24,243 nucleotides of DNA from DATGKK01 sp035294725 (GTDB lineage Bacteria; Actinomycetota; Acidimicrobiia; Acidimicrobiales; Bog-793), in NCBI GenBank assembly GCA_035294725.1, contig DATGKK010000148.1, forward strand, positions 1-24,243, given 5' to 3'. A program made the translations under genes and the position numbers. This document shows, one piece after another, positions 1-7,893 of the stretch; the first letter of the stretch is position 1, and the number at the start of each line of letters is the position of its first letter. Below the pieces are notes generated by a model. It was not told the origin of the DNA and did not search any database. It worked only from the letters and a program-made list of their open reading frames with translations.

Positions 1-81
1 CGTGACCTGCGGATCCGGATCATCTCGGTACGACGCTCACGGAGCGAAGAGGTAAGGATCTATGAGCAAGATGAGCACTGA
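1..81 (+). CDS. brnT: BrnT-family toxin, C-terminal fragment (5' end outside window)
   Basis: The first reading frame is open from the window edge to a TGA at 79-81 and encodes the last 26 residues of a protein. It reads R-D-L-R-I-R-I-I-S-V-R-R-S-R-S-E-E and ends in I-Y-E-Q-D-E-H. This matches the usual end of BrnT ribonuclease toxins, where a strand carrying the 'R-I-I-S-x-R' motif is followed by a basic helix near the C-terminus. BrnT is a RelE-fold RNase that inhibits translation and is neutralised by BrnA. The stop lies 20 bp inside the following antitoxin gene, the usual toxin-first BrnTA order with overlap. Only the tail is visible, so the call rests on the short motif plus the adjacent BrnA-like gene. 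Confidence 0.72.
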   Translation, partial: RDLRIRIISVRRSRSEEVRIYEQDEH

Positions 82-307
82 GGAGTTCGACGAGCGCTTC
101 GATGCCGGCGAGGATGTGACCTCAGCCCTCGACCTTTCAGCTGCGCGGCGACCCGGTCTGGAGCAACGGCGGGTCAACGTGGACTTCCCCTCCTGGATGA
201 TCGAGAAGCTCGACCGGGAAGCCAAGCGCCTCGGCGTGACCCGTCAATCGGTCATCAAGGTCTGGATCGCCGAGCGGCTCGAGCATCGAGGTGGGAACGC
301 GGCGTGA
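62..307 (+). CDS. brnA: BrnA-like / ribbon-helix-helix antitoxin
   Basis: An 81-residue acidic-then-basic protein. Residues 5-30 form an acidic segment (E-E-F-D-E-R-F-D-A-G-E-D) that resembles the toxin-contacting N-terminus of this antitoxin group. Residues 38-75 carry the ribbon-helix-helix core (R-V-N-V-D-F-P strand, then two helices with 'G-V-T-R-Q-S-V-I-K-V-W-I'). Such proteins dimerise, bind operator DNA and autorepress the module while neutralising the toxin. The gene overlaps the end of the BrnT fragment by 20 bp, so expression is probably coupled. ATG at 62 is the first start; a second in-frame ATG at 71 is possible. The family call is firm at the RHH/BrnA level. Confidence 0.85.
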   Translation: MSKMSTEEFDERFDAGEDVTSALDLSAARRPGLEQRRVNVDFPSWMIEKLDREAKRLGVTRQSVIKVWIAERLEHRGGNAA

Positions 308-383
308 CCGCGGCTCATCGTCATCTCCCAAGCGGCTAGGTCGACGCCGTCCGCAAGCCCATCCCGTTGTGGGAAACCCTGCG

Positions 384-1202
384 TCAGTGGACGGTGAGGG
401 CGGCGGCGATCACGTCGGCGACAGTCTCCGGGTCCTCAAGCTGCGGCAGGTGGGCCATGCCGGCCAGAACCCGATACCGCCCGTTGGGCAACCGCTCGGC
501 CAACTGCCGGCTACGCTCCACGAAGAAGGGCACGTCGAGGTCCCCGCAGGCCACTGTTGCCGGGACCTTCACACGCTCGAGCTGGCTCCAGGCGTCTATG
601 CCGCTGGCTCCCGCCTCCTCCGGCATCCCGTTGCCCAGGAGAACCCTGTTCATGTCGAGCAGGAGGTCTCGGGCCGGTCCAGCGACCCTGCCCTCGGGTT
701 GGGCGGGACCGTCGAGCCAAAGCCAGGTCTCGAGGCGGTTCACCTCGTCCAGGTCGCCTGCCTCCATGGCCTGGTCGATGAGCCGACCGAAACGGGCGGT
801 GTCGGCGTCGAGCTCGGGAACCTGAGTGCCGCTCACCGCCGGGGAGATCAACACCAGACCGGCCACCCGCTCAGGGGCGGTGAGAGCGGTGTCGAGGGCG
901 ACGCCGCCGCCTGCGGAGCTTCCCACCAGCCACACCGGGCCATCAGCAACCTCATCGAGCACTGCGAGGAGGTCCCCGACGTGAGAGAACTCTTCGGTCG
1001 ACGGAGCCGTGTCTCCGAATCCGCGCCGGTCGTAGGAGACGACGGTGGCGTACCCATTAATGGCGGCCGACACCACCCGCCAGCTCCGCCGGTCCGTGAC
1101 CCCGGCGTGCAGCAGCACCACAGTGGGGTCCGGGCCGGGCCGGCATTCCCCGACTAGACGCCCACTTCCGTGGTTGACAACCAGGTTCTTACTCACGGAC
1201 AT
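384..1202 (-). CDS. Alpha/beta-fold hydrolase
   Basis: A 272-residue serine hydrolase of the alpha/beta superfamily. The oxyanion strand reads L-L-H-A-G-V-T-D near residue 31. The nucleophile elbow is G94-S-S96-A-G98, the acid is D221 or D223 in 'G-D-L-D-V-P', and the catalytic histidine is H251 in 'G-M-A-H-L-P'. A cap domain lies at roughly residues 125-205. The ATG at 1202 is preferred because GAGG lies just upstream on the reverse strand. The frame stays open 62 codons further upstream, but that part looks like non-coding arginine/proline-rich translation. The motifs fit epoxide-hydrolase/haloperoxidase-like esterases; the substrate cannot be told. The gene lies between two toxin-antitoxin modules and converges on brnA. 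Confidence 0.88.
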   Translation of the reverse strand: MSVSKNLVVNHGSGRLVGECRPGPDPTVVLLHAGVTDRRSWRVVSAAINGYATVVSYDRRGFGDTAPSTEEFSHVGDLLAVLDEVADGPVWLVGSSAGGGVALDTALTAPERVAGLVLISPAVSGTQVPELDADTARFGRLIDQAMEAGDLDEVNRLETWLWLDGPAQPEGRVAGPARDLLLDMNRVLLGNGMPEEAGASGIDAWSQLERVKVPATVACGDLDVPFFVERSRQLAERLPNGRYRVLAGMAHLPQLEDPETVADVIAAALTVH

Positions 1203-1376
1203 CGCCTCATGATCGCCCAGCCCGGACATCAGCGCCAGCCGATACCGGCGCCAGGCCGGGACCAGACAGCTACCCCCCAACGGATCCCTGAGCCAACCAA
1301 GTTGGTGACGGTCGAACGTAACCCGCCCGCCCGAGCGGGTCCGGTGCTCAGGACGTGGACCTGCAGCAGGCGCCAC

Positions 1377-1394
1377 CGGTGGTACCATACACCG
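1377..1394 (+). promoter_or_regulatory. Candidate vapBC promoter/operator dyad
   Basis: A perfect inverted repeat, CGGTG-N8-CACCG, encloses a possible -10 element TACCAT (1383-1388). It lies 2 bp upstream of the vapB ATG at 1397. A start site 7-9 bases after this -10 would fall at or next to the ATG, and no Shine-Dalgarno sequence is visible, so the vapB mRNA may be leaderless. RHH antitoxins typically bind such dyads to autorepress. Confidence 0.4.
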
Positions 1395-1396
1395 CC

Positions 1397-1612
1397 ATGA
1401 AGAAGACCACGCTCTACTTGCCGGAGGATCTCAGGGTGAGGGTGAAGCGGACCGCCGCGGAGCGTGGGATCTCGGAGGCAGAGGTGATCCGCGAGGCGAT
1501 CCGGCAGTCGGTCGGCGGAGTTCGTCCTCATCCTCGCGGTGCGCTGTACTCGAGCGGCACGCCGGTCGCCCGCAACGCCGAGGAGATGCTGGCCGGATTC
1601 GGCGAGCGCTGA
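1397..1612 (+). CDS. vapB: VapB-type ribbon-helix-helix antitoxin
   Basis: A 71-residue protein with a canonical N-terminal RHH fold: 'M-K-K-T-T-L-Y-L-P-E-D-L' (DNA-contacting strand and first helix), then 'A-A-E-R-G-I-S-E-A-E-V-I-R-E-A-I-R' (second helix). The C-terminal 30 residues are less structured and should wrap around the toxin. The stop is 3 bp before the VapC start, the usual antitoxin-first VapBC order. The ATG at 1397 is chosen because the RHH motif begins there; the longer in-frame extension does not resemble protein. Known members dimerise on the promoter dyad and neutralise the partner PIN-domain RNase. Confidence 0.88.
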   Translation: MKKTTLYLPEDLRVRVKRTAAERGISEAEVIREAIRQSVGGVRPHPRGALYSSGTPVARNAEEMLAGFGER

Positions 1613-1615
1613 AAG

Positions 1616-2041
1616 GTGTCCACCGCTCTCATTGTCGACACGAGCGCCCTGCTCGCGTTCTTCGATGCTTCCGAGCCCGACCATGAGGCAGTGTCCGCCG
1701 TGCTCGCGCCAGCCGATGTCCTGGTCGTGTCACCGTACGTGGTCGCCGAGCTCGACTACCTCGTGGCCACCCGGCACGGCGTTGACAATGAGCTGGCAGT
1801 GCTGGACGAGCTTGCCGCCGGAGCGTGGCGCCTGGCAGCGTTCGACGACGACGATCTCCAGAGCGCGAGCCGGATCATCGCCCGATACAGGGACCAGAAG
1901 ATCGGGGTGGCCGACGCTTCGATCATGGTGCTTGCGGAGAGGTACCGGACTCGAAGTGTCGCGACCCTCGATCACCGGCACTTCGCCGTACTCACGGCCC
2001 TTGACGGCGGACCCCTCGAGGTTCTCCCCGGAAAGGGTTGA
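1616..2041 (+). CDS. vapC: VapC-type PIN-domain ribonuclease toxin
   Basis: A 141-residue single PIN domain of normal VapC length. The Mg2+-binding acidic residues are visible: D8 in 'L-I-V-D-T-S-A-L-L', E45 in 'V-V-A-E-L-D', D100 in 'G-V-A-D-A-S-I' and D119 in 'A-T-L-D-H-R-H-F'. The complete set implies an active endoribonuclease; relatives cleave tRNA or rRNA to arrest growth. Translation starts at GTG 1616, 3 bp after the vapB stop, with AAAGG directly in front, so it is probably translationally coupled. The target cannot be inferred. No inactivating change is seen, so the module looks intact. Confidence 0.93.
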   Translation: MSTALIVDTSALLAFFDASEPDHEAVSAVLAPADVLVVSPYVVAELDYLVATRHGVDNELAVLDELAAGAWRLAAFDDDDLQSASRIIARYRDQKIGVADASIMVLAERYRTRSVATLDHRHFAVLTALDGGPLEVLPGKG

Positions 2042-2309
2042 GGCGTTCGCCGGCGCCACGCGCGGAGCAAGAGGGTGAGGGCGCTCAGCGGTCACCGGCA
2101 TGCGCCAAGTGGAGCCGCGCCCCGCTTGGGTGGACGTAGTCGTGAGGGGAGCGAGATGCGGGCTGGTCCGTGATCACCACCGTGCGCGTGGCAACGGGCT
2201 CGACGAGCTCGTCGCCGCCGCGCCGCCCCGGGCGCCGCGTGAGGGATCCGAGCCTCGGCGGGCGCACCCGACGGGGCTGGTCGCTCGGCACGGTCGTCTC
2301 GCAGGTGAC
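2042..2309. other. Intergenic, no gene recognised
   Basis: The stretch between vapC and the MFS promoter is high-GC. The frame of the MFS gene runs open back through it to about 2100, but the translation is arginine/proline-rich with no family resemblance, and a good start with a ribosome binding site exists further down at 2367. I see no RNA gene or terminator. Confidence 0.5.
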
Positions 2310-2345
2310 GTTGACGTGAGCTTTGGCGATACAGTTGACGTCAAC
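2310..2345 (+). promoter_or_regulatory. Operator-like repeats upstream of the MFS exporter
   Basis: A perfect 12-bp palindrome GTTGACGTCAAC (2334-2345) is preceded by a related site GTTGACGTGAGC (2310-2321). The two start 24 bp apart. A possible -10 element TACAGT (2330-2335) overlaps the palindrome, so a protein bound there would control transcription start. The spacing suggests cooperative binding by a dimeric repressor of MerR or TetR type. No such regulator gene is next to it in the window. Confidence 0.55.
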
Positions 2346-2366
2346 GTCATCTATCCAGGAGCCACC

Positions 2367-4277
2367 ATGTCCGATCAGACCGCGGCCGCCGTGCTCACCA
2401 CGCCCTCCACCGATCCCTACAGGGGCAAGTGGCTGACGCTGTCGAACACGACCCTCGGGATGCTGATGGTGGTGATCAACCAGTCGATCATCCTGATCGC
2501 CCTGCCGGACATCTTCCGGGGCATCCGCCTCAACCCCCTCACGCCGGGAAACTCCAGCTACTTCTTGTGGCTGCTCATGGGCTTCACGGTGGTCACTGCC
2601 GTGCTGGTGGTGAGCTTCGGGCGTCTCGGGGACATGTTCGGCCGGGTGAAGATGTACAACCTCGGCTTCGCGGTGTTCAGCGTGTTCTCGATCCTGCTGG
2701 CGGTGACCTGGATGCACGGAACGGCAGCGGCGCTGTGGCTCATCATCATGCGGGTCTTCCAGGGCGTGGGCGGCGCGCTGCTGTTCGCGAACTCCTCGGC
2801 GATCCTCACCGACGCGTTCCCACCCCACCAGCGGGGCCTCGCCCTCGGGGTGAACCAGGTGGCGGCCATCGGGGGCTCGTTCATCGGGCTGGTCCTCGGT
2901 GGTGTGCTCGGACCCGTCGAGTGGCACCTCGTGTTCCTCGTCTCGGTCCCCTTCGGCGTGTTCGGCACCTTCTGGGCCTACTTCAAACTGGTCGAGAAAG
3001 GGGTGCGCACGGCCTCGCACATCGACTGGTGGGGGAACCTGACCTTCGCCGTCGGTCTCATCGCGGTCCTGGTCGGCATCACCTACGGGATCGAGCCCTA
3101 CGGCGGGCACTCGATGGGGTGGACGAACCCGTGGGTGATCGGAGCCATCGGCGGCGGCGTCGTGGTGCTCGGCATCTTCGGCTACATCGAGACCAAGGTC
3201 GCGAACCCGATGTTCCGGCTGCCGCTGTTCCGAATCCGGGCATTCGCCGCGGGCAACGTGGCGAGCCTGCTCGCGTCCCTCGGGCGGGGCGGCCTCATGT
3301 TCATCCTCATCATCTGGCTCCAGGGCATCTGGCTGCCCCAGCATGGCTACAGCTTCGCCAACACCCCGCTCTGGGCCGGCATCTACATGCTGCCGCTCAC
3401 CGCTGGGTTCTTGATCGCCGGACCGCTCTCAGGGTTCCTGTCCGACCACTTCGGGGCGCGGCCGTTCGCCACCGGCGGCATGGTCGCCGCAGCTGCCAGC
3501 TTCGGGTTGCTCGAGCTGCTGCCGGCCAACTTCTCCTACATCTGGTTCGCACTGCTGCTGCTCGTGAACGGGCTTGCCATGGGGCTGTTCGCCTCACCGA
3601 ACCGGGCTGGGATCATGAACAGCCTCCCTCCCAACCAACGTGGGGCCGGCTCGGGGATGACCGCCACCTTCCAGAACTCGGCCATGGTGCTCTCGATCGG
3701 CATCTTCTTCACCTTGATCATCACCGGGCTCGCGAGCGGGCTGCCGGGAAGCCTGTACCACGGACTCGTCGCCCAGGGTGTTCCTGCGGCTGCCGCGGCC
3801 AGGGTGTCGCACCTGCCGCCGACGGGAGCGCTGTTTGCAGCCTTCTTGGGCTACAACCCAATGGGCCAGCTCCTTGGACCATCGCTCGGCCACCTCTCCC
3901 ATGCTCACGCGGCCTACCTCACCGGTAGGAGCTTCTTCCCGAAGCTCGTGTCGGCACCCTTCATGAACGGCCTTCGCGAAGCCTTCGACTTTGCCGTCGC
4001 GGCCTGTGCCATCGCAGCCGTCGCCTCGTGGCTGCGCGGCGGCAAGTACCACTACGTCGACGGCGACGAGCTGCGTCCCGCCGAGGTCCGCGCTGCCGGC
4101 ACCACGGCGTTCATGCCGGCGAAGGCAGGTGCGCCCGAGGAGTCGAGCTCGAACGGCCACCGCGGTGCGAACGGCCGACCTTCCTACGTTCCCGGCTCGC
4201 CGGCCTCATCACGGAGGCACGAGCGGCCGCCGGACGGCCCGGGGCGACGGCGGGCGAGCGACCGAGTCGAGTCGTGA
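2367..4277 (+). CDS. MFS drug/proton antiporter, DHA2-like (14-TM)
   Basis: A 636-residue polytopic membrane protein of the major facilitator superfamily. Residues 30-60 form the first helix, containing 'N-Q-S-I-I-L-I-A-L-P-D-I' as in EmrB/QacA-type exporters. The loop 2-3 signature G-R-L-G-D-M-F-G-R is at about residues 85-93. About 14 hydrophobic segments follow, ending in a hydrophilic tail from about residue 575 rich in Pro, Arg and Ser. The family exports drugs, dyes or metabolites using the proton gradient. ATG 2367 has AGGA 6-10 bases upstream and sits after the dyad-rich promoter. The gene stands alone, with no regulator or membrane-fusion partner. Substrate unknown. Confidence 0.92.
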   Translation: MSDQTAAAVLTTPSTDPYRGKWLTLSNTTLGMLMVVINQSIILIALPDIFRGIRLNPLTPGNSSYFLWLLMGFTVVTAVLVVSFGRLGDMFGRVKMYNLGFAVFSVFSILLAVTWMHGTAAALWLIIMRVFQGVGGALLFANSSAILTDAFPPHQRGLALGVNQVAAIGGSFIGLVLGGVLGPVEWHLVFLVSVPFGVFGTFWAYFKLVEKGVRTASHIDWWGNLTFAVGLIAVLVGITYGIEPYGGHSMGWTNPWVIGAIGGGVVVLGIFGYIETKVANPMFRLPLFRIRAFAAGNVASLLASLGRGGLMFILIIWLQGIWLPQHGYSFANTPLWAGIYMLPLTAGFLIAGPLSGFLSDHFGARPFATGGMVAAAASFGLLELLPANFSYIWFALLLLVNGLAMGLFASPNRAGIMNSLPPNQRGAGSGMTATFQNSAMVLSIGIFFTLIITGLASGLPGSLYHGLVAQGVPAAAAARVSHLPPTGALFAAFLGYNPMGQLLGPSLGHLSHAHAAYLTGRSFFPKLVSAPFMNGLREAFDFAVAACAIAAVASWLRGGKYHYVDGDELRPAEVRAAGTTAFMPAKAGAPEESSSNGHRGANGRPSYVPGSPASSRRHERPPDGPGRRRASDRVES

Positions 4278-4597
4278 GCCTCACGACGCCGGCCGTCGCA
4301 GGTGCGTCGAGTCCCTCCGATGCCGAGAGGTGTCAGTCGACGGCCGCCTGCAGGAGGTCGAGGCTGTCCGGAGGAGCCCGCCTTCTTGTGAACCCGGGAT
4401 CTGGACCGTGGTCGCCCTCCGGCACGTCGACGCCCGCCCGGCAGTGTCACCACCCCTTTCGACTCTGTCCGCGAACGTGCCAACCTCGGCGCGCAACGCT
4501 GGGTGGTGTCTGCCGCCGGCGCCGGTGAGCGTTCGAAGTAGCGCCGACAGGAAACGCCCGGTGCCGTGCTCGCATGCCGGCCGCGCGCCAGCGGGGC
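4278..4597. other. Intergenic 320 bp, no gene recognised
   Basis: This gap lies between the stops of two convergent genes. No convincing reading frame, tRNA, repeat or strong terminator hairpin was found. Open frames crossing it on both strands are shadows of the flanking genes. Confidence 0.5.
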
Positions 4598-5470
4598 TCA
4601 CTCTTGCGCGGCGCGTGCCATCGCGGAGGTGTCGAGGAGGCCGGCGGCGACTACCGCCTGACTGAGCGGCCGCGCTAGCTGGCGGAGCCGCTCGCAGCCG
4701 TCCTGCCCGAGCGCGGCGTACGGGGGAAGGGCGCGGGCGTCGGTCCGGTCCTCGACCTCCTGGCGGAGGGCACGACCCGCGGAGGTGAGCGTGGGAGGGT
4801 CGTCGGCCGTGACGAGGCCACGGCTCCGGAGTCGTTCGACACCGTCGGCCCACTCGCTGTCCCCCCACGCCCGTGAGGTCCGGAGCGCACCAGGCGGCAA
4901 CTCGCCGGACGCTTCGTGCATCACCAGTGCCTCCACCGGATCGAGCTCGGCGACTACGAGGCAGGCGATGTGACCGTCCCCGCGGAACTCTCGCAGCAGG
5001 GTCTGCGCGTGCCAGAGCTGGAGGAGCGGGTCGCGAGGCCAGTCGAGCGCAGCGTGCGCTGCGAACAGCGGGCGCCCGGCCACATGCTCGGTCGCCTCCT
5101 CCGCGGCCTGGCGAGCGAGCTGAGCGGCTTCGGCGACCGCGTCTGAGCTCGAGAGCTCGCTCCCGAGGCCCCGCCGGAGCGCCCTTAGGGCCGCCGTGCA
5201 CCGCGCCGCGATCACCGCGGCGGGCGACGCCAGCTCCCACGCCGCCGGAATGGCAGAGCGGACAAGCTCGGGGTTGAAGTTGTAGAAGGTGGCGATGACC
5301 ACCTCGGCAGCGACGGGCCCGAGGGCCGCGGCGCGGGAGGCGAAATAGCCCATCCGCGATCCGGACAGGCCGAGCCGCGCGTACTCCTCCCCGGCTTCGG
5401 GCGCGAAGTAGATCATGCCGTGGAGGGGCTCCAGCGTCCGCCACGTCTTGCGTGCCACGATCGGGTCCAT
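4598..5470 (-). CDS. SCO6745-family protein (helix-turn-helix-like)
   Basis: A 290-residue protein matching the actinobacterial SCO6745 family. The N-terminal part has 'L-E-P-L-H-G-M-I-Y-F-A-P-E' and 'G-Y-F-A-S-R-A-A-A-L-G-P-V'. The middle carries 'A-T-F-Y-N-F-N-P-E-L-V'. A C-terminal winged-helix-like segment includes 'L-R-S-R-G-L-V-T' and 'L-T-S-A-G-R-A-L-R'. Members are soluble and of unknown biochemical role; a DNA-binding or substrate-sensing function is only suggested by the C-terminal part. I chose ATG 5470 because family members begin just before 'A-R-x-x-W-x-x-L-E-P'. An in-frame ATG at 5509 would leave only 11 bp to menB. The gene is divergent from menB. Confidence 0.82.
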   Translation of the reverse strand: MDPIVARKTWRTLEPLHGMIYFAPEAGEEYARLGLSGSRMGYFASRAAALGPVAAEVVIATFYNFNPELVRSAIPAAWELASPAAVIAARCTAALRALRRGLGSELSSSDAVAEAAQLARQAAEEATEHVAGRPLFAAHAALDWPRDPLLQLWHAQTLLREFRGDGHIACLVVAELDPVEALVMHEASGELPPGALRTSRAWGDSEWADGVERLRSRGLVTADDPPTLTSAGRALRQEVEDRTDARALPPYAALGQDGCERLRQLARPLSQAVVAAGLLDTSAMARAAQE

Positions 5471-5520
5471 CGTCGCAAGGTACACGGCGGCGGATCGGGC
5501 CGGCGCCATAGGCTCGGACG

Positions 5521-6408
5521 GTGGTCTCCGAGCTGTTCGATCCTGATGCCTGGCGGCCGGTCCCCGGCTTCGAGCTCACCGACGTCACCTATCACCGAGC
5601 CGTCGACCAGGGCACCGTGCGGATCGCCTTCGACCGGCCCGAGGTGAGGAACGCCTTCCGCCCCCACACCGTCGACGAGCTCTGTCTCGTCCTCGACCAC
5701 GCTCGCCAGTGGGTCGACGTCGGCTGCGTGCTGCTCACTGGCAACGGACCGTCGCCGAAGGACGGCGGATGGGCCTTCTGCTCCGGCGGCGATCAGCGCA
5801 TCCGGGGCGCGGACGGCTACCGGTACGCCGAGGATGACCCGGACGCCCCGCCGACCGGCCGGCTCCACATCCTCGAGGCCCAACGGCTCATCCGCTTCAT
5901 GCCGAAGGTCGTGATCTGCGTCGTGCCCGGCTGGGCGGCCGGCGGCGGCCACAGCCTCCATGTCGTCTGTGACCTCACGCTCGCGAGCGCCGAGCATGCG
6001 CGTTTCAAGCAGACCGATGCCGACGTGGCCAGCTTCGACGGTGGCTTCGGCTCCGCCTATCTCGCTCGGCAGGTCGGGCAGAAGCGCGCCCGCGAGATCT
6101 TCTTTCTCGGGCGGACCTACTCGGCCGAGGAAGCCTGGAGGATGGGCGCCGTCAACGCCGTCGTGCCCCATGCCGAGCTGGAGCGGGTGGCGCTCGAATG
6201 GGCCCGCGAGATCAACTCGAAGAGCCCTACCGCCGTGCGGATGCTGAAGTACGCCTTCAACCTGATCGACGACGGTCTGGTCGGCCAGCAACTCTTCGCC
6301 GGCGAGGCGACCCGCCTCGCCTATGGCACTGCCGAGGCGGAGGAGGGTCGGGACGCGTTCCTCGAGAAGCGCCCCCCGGACTGGTCGCCGTACCCCTGGT
6401 CATTCTGA
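5521..6408 (+). CDS. menB: 1,4-dihydroxy-2-naphthoyl-CoA synthase
   Basis: A 295-residue crotonase-fold enzyme that cyclises O-succinylbenzoyl-CoA to 1,4-dihydroxy-2-naphthoyl-CoA in menaquinone synthesis. It has the hallmark 'G-P-S-P-K-D-G-G-W-A-F-C-S-G-G-D-Q-R-I-R-G' at about residues 76-96. The oxyanion-hole segment 'G-W-A-A-G-G-G-H' is near residue 137, 'Q-T-D-A-D-V-A-S-F-D-G-G-F-G-S' is near residue 165, and it ends in 'K-R-P-P-D-W-S-P-Y-P'. The Asp in the 'T-D-A-D' stretch resembles the bicarbonate-independent, mycobacterial-type enzyme. From memory the match to M. tuberculosis MenB is very close, although the N-terminus is shorter. GTG 5521 is the only start that keeps the conserved N-terminal region. 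No other men genes are in the window. Confidence 0.97.
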   Translation: MVSELFDPDAWRPVPGFELTDVTYHRAVDQGTVRIAFDRPEVRNAFRPHTVDELCLVLDHARQWVDVGCVLLTGNGPSPKDGGWAFCSGGDQRIRGADGYRYAEDDPDAPPTGRLHILEAQRLIRFMPKVVICVVPGWAAGGGHSLHVVCDLTLASAEHARFKQTDADVASFDGGFGSAYLARQVGQKRAREIFFLGRTYSAEEAWRMGAVNAVVPHAELERVALEWAREINSKSPTAVRMLKYAFNLIDDGLVGQQLFAGEATRLAYGTAEAEEGRDAFLEKRPPDWSPYPWSF

Positions 6409-6498
6409 TCCCGCGGCCGCCGCTCACCCCGCCCTCGGCGCCGGCGGCCACCGCCGCCGGGCTGCCGTACTTGGAAGGCGGTCCGAGCTGCGGCGCGG

Positions 6499-6855
6499 CT
6501 AGCCCTCCTGGATGAGCCCGAGCAAGTTGCCGTCAGGGTCGGTGACGTGGGCGACGAGGCGGCCTCCGCCCACGTCGCGGGGAGCATCCTTGATCGTGGC
6601 ACCGGCAGCGGTGACCGCGGCCAGGGTTGCCTCGATGTCGGCCACGTGCCAGTACGCGACCGGCGAGGTCATGTGCTGCGGACCTCCGCCTGGCACGAGC
6701 CCGATGTGCTGGCCGGCCACGTCGAAGCCGACGTAGTAGCTGCTGTCGACCTGGGGTGGCTGGCCGAGGAGGGCGGCATAGACGGGTGTGGCTCGCTCCA
6801 GGTCGGAGACAGGATGCAGCACGGTCTTGATTCCTTGCGTCGAAGAGTTGGTCAT
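6499..6855 (-). CDS. VOC-family (glyoxalase/dioxygenase-like) protein
   Basis: A 118-residue protein covering a complete VOC domain of two beta-alpha-beta-beta-beta repeats. The first begins 'K-T-V-L-H-P-V-S-D-L-E-R-A-T-P-V-Y-A-A-L-L-G'. The second begins 'A-Y-W-H-V-A-D-I-E-A-T-L' and ends with 'V-T-D-P-D-G-N-L-L-G-L-I-Q', the typical closing strand. Such proteins bind a metal and act on lactoylglutathione, aromatics or fosfomycin, or simply sequester a ligand; this one cannot be assigned. It diverges from the sigma-factor gene over an 81-bp gap, and linkage with that sigma/DUF1801 pair suggests shared control. Confidence 0.88.
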   Translation of the reverse strand: MTNSSTQGIKTVLHPVSDLERATPVYAALLGQPPQVDSSYYVGFDVAGQHIGLVPGGGPQHMTSPVAYWHVADIEATLAAVTAAGATIKDAPRDVGGGRLVAHVTDPDGNLLGLIQEG

Positions 6856-6936
6856 GGCGCTCCTGGGTGCTCAGGGTCACATCGGTCCCGTTGGTGTCGT
6901 CAAGAGCATGACGATCACGAGCGAGAGGATGTGACC

Positions 6937-7893
6937 GTGAGCAACCTAGAGCAGCTGGCTCGCGAGTTCGAAGCCAACCGGTCCCGCCTGAGGGCGGTGG
7001 CGGTGCGGATGCTCGGGTCCGTGCACGACGCCGAGGACGTGGTCCAGGAGGCATGGCTCCGGCTCGGCCGGGCCGACACCGAGGCGGTGGACAATCTCGG
7101 CGGCTGGCTGACCACGGTCGTCGCCAGGATGTGCCTGGACGCTCTCCGCCAGCGGGGCAGGAGACCCGAGGTCGCAGCCGGCGCCGCCCCTGACCCCGAG
7201 GCGGGGGAGGTGGCCACCCCGGAGGACGACGCGCTCCTTGCGGACTCGGTCGGCGCGGCGTTGCTCGTCGTGCTGGACACCTTGGAGCCTGCGGAGCGGC
7301 TGGCCTTCGTGCTGCACGACATGTTCGCGCTCCCCTTCGAGGAGATCGCCCCGATCGTCGGCCGCACACCGGTCGCCGCCCGCCAACTCGCGAGCCGTGC
7401 CCGCCGGCGAGTGCGCTCGGACCCGGTCATCCCCGAGCACGAGGCGGCGGTGGAGCGCGACGTGGTGGCGGTGTTCCTCGCAGCCGCGCGGCGCGGGGAC
7501 TTCGGTGCGCTCCTGCGCCTGCTCGACCCTGAGGTCGTGGTGCGGGCCGATCGGGCGTCCGTGGAGATGGCCGCCGCGCGAGCGAGCGCCGGTGCCCCGA
7601 GCCTCGAGGCCGAGATGCGGGGTCCGGACGCCGTCGCCCGAGTCTTCGCAGGGGGTGCGAGAGCGGCTCGACCCGCTCTCGTCGACGGCCTGGCCGGGGC
7701 GGTGGTGTCGGTTGGCGGGCGACCCCTCGCCGCGTTCAGTTTCACGGTGATCGAGGGTCGGGTGTCCGCGATCGAGCTGGTCGCGGACCCACAAACTCTC
7801 GGTTCCATGGTGCTGGAACCTCTTAGCGGCCGAGATCCCGCCAGCCCGATCCGGCGGGGGAGCGCCGCCACGAGGAGGCAGGAGGCAACGTGA
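6937..7893 (+). CDS. ECF sigma factor with C-terminal SnoaL-like domain (SigJ/ECF41 type)
   Basis: A 318-residue protein. Residues 5-75 are sigma region 2 (L-A-R-E-F-E-A-N-R-S-R-L, 'M-L-G-S-V-H-D-A-E-D-V-V-Q-E-A-W-L-R-L'). Residues 105-160 are region 4, with 'E-R-L-A-F-V-L-H-D-M-F-A-L-P-F-E-E-I-A' and the recognition helix 'T-P-V-A-A-R-Q-L-A-S-R-A-R-R'. From about residue 170 a SnoaL/NTF2-like domain follows, which in ECF41 proteins replaces a separate anti-sigma factor and modulates activity. GTG 6937 is preferred over GTG 6931 because AGAGG lies about 8 bases upstream. The classic N-P-D-K-L stretch of ECF41 seems replaced by 'A-D-P-Q-T-L'. Its stop overlaps the DUF1801 start. Confidence 0.92.
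   Translation: MSNLEQLAREFEANRSRLRAVAVRMLGSVHDAEDVVQEAWLRLGRADTEAVDNLGGWLTTVVARMCLDALRQRGRRPEVAAGAAPDPEAGEVATPEDDALLADSVGAALLVVLDTLEPAERLAFVLHDMFALPFEEIAPIVGRTPVAARQLASRARRRVRSDPVIPEHEAAVERDVVAVFLAAARRGDFGALLRLLDPEVVVRADRASVEMAAARASAGAPSLEAEMRGPDAVARVFAGGARAARPALVDGLAGAVVSVGGRPLAAFSFTVIEGRVSAIELVADPQTLGSMVLEPLSGRDPASPIRRGSAATRRQEAT

Noticed and set aside
358..373. Small inverted repeat CCCA-N8-TGGG between brnA and the hydrolase, considered as a terminator
   Set aside because: A 4-bp stem is too weak and no T-run follows.
2085..3344. Long reverse-strand open frame (419 codons) across the MFS gene
   Set aside because: The translation is rich in His, Glu, Arg and Asp without family features; it is the antisense shadow of a well-supported transporter in high-GC DNA.
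4380..4560. tRNA-like GTTCGA and CCCGGGAT motifs in the gap after the MFS gene
   Set aside because: No cloverleaf with matching acceptor stem could be drawn around them.
4281..5588. Long reverse-strand frame overlapping the SCO6745-family gene
   Set aside because: The translation is Arg/Pro/Gly-rich in the alternate frame, while the 4598-5470 frame shows conserved family motifs.
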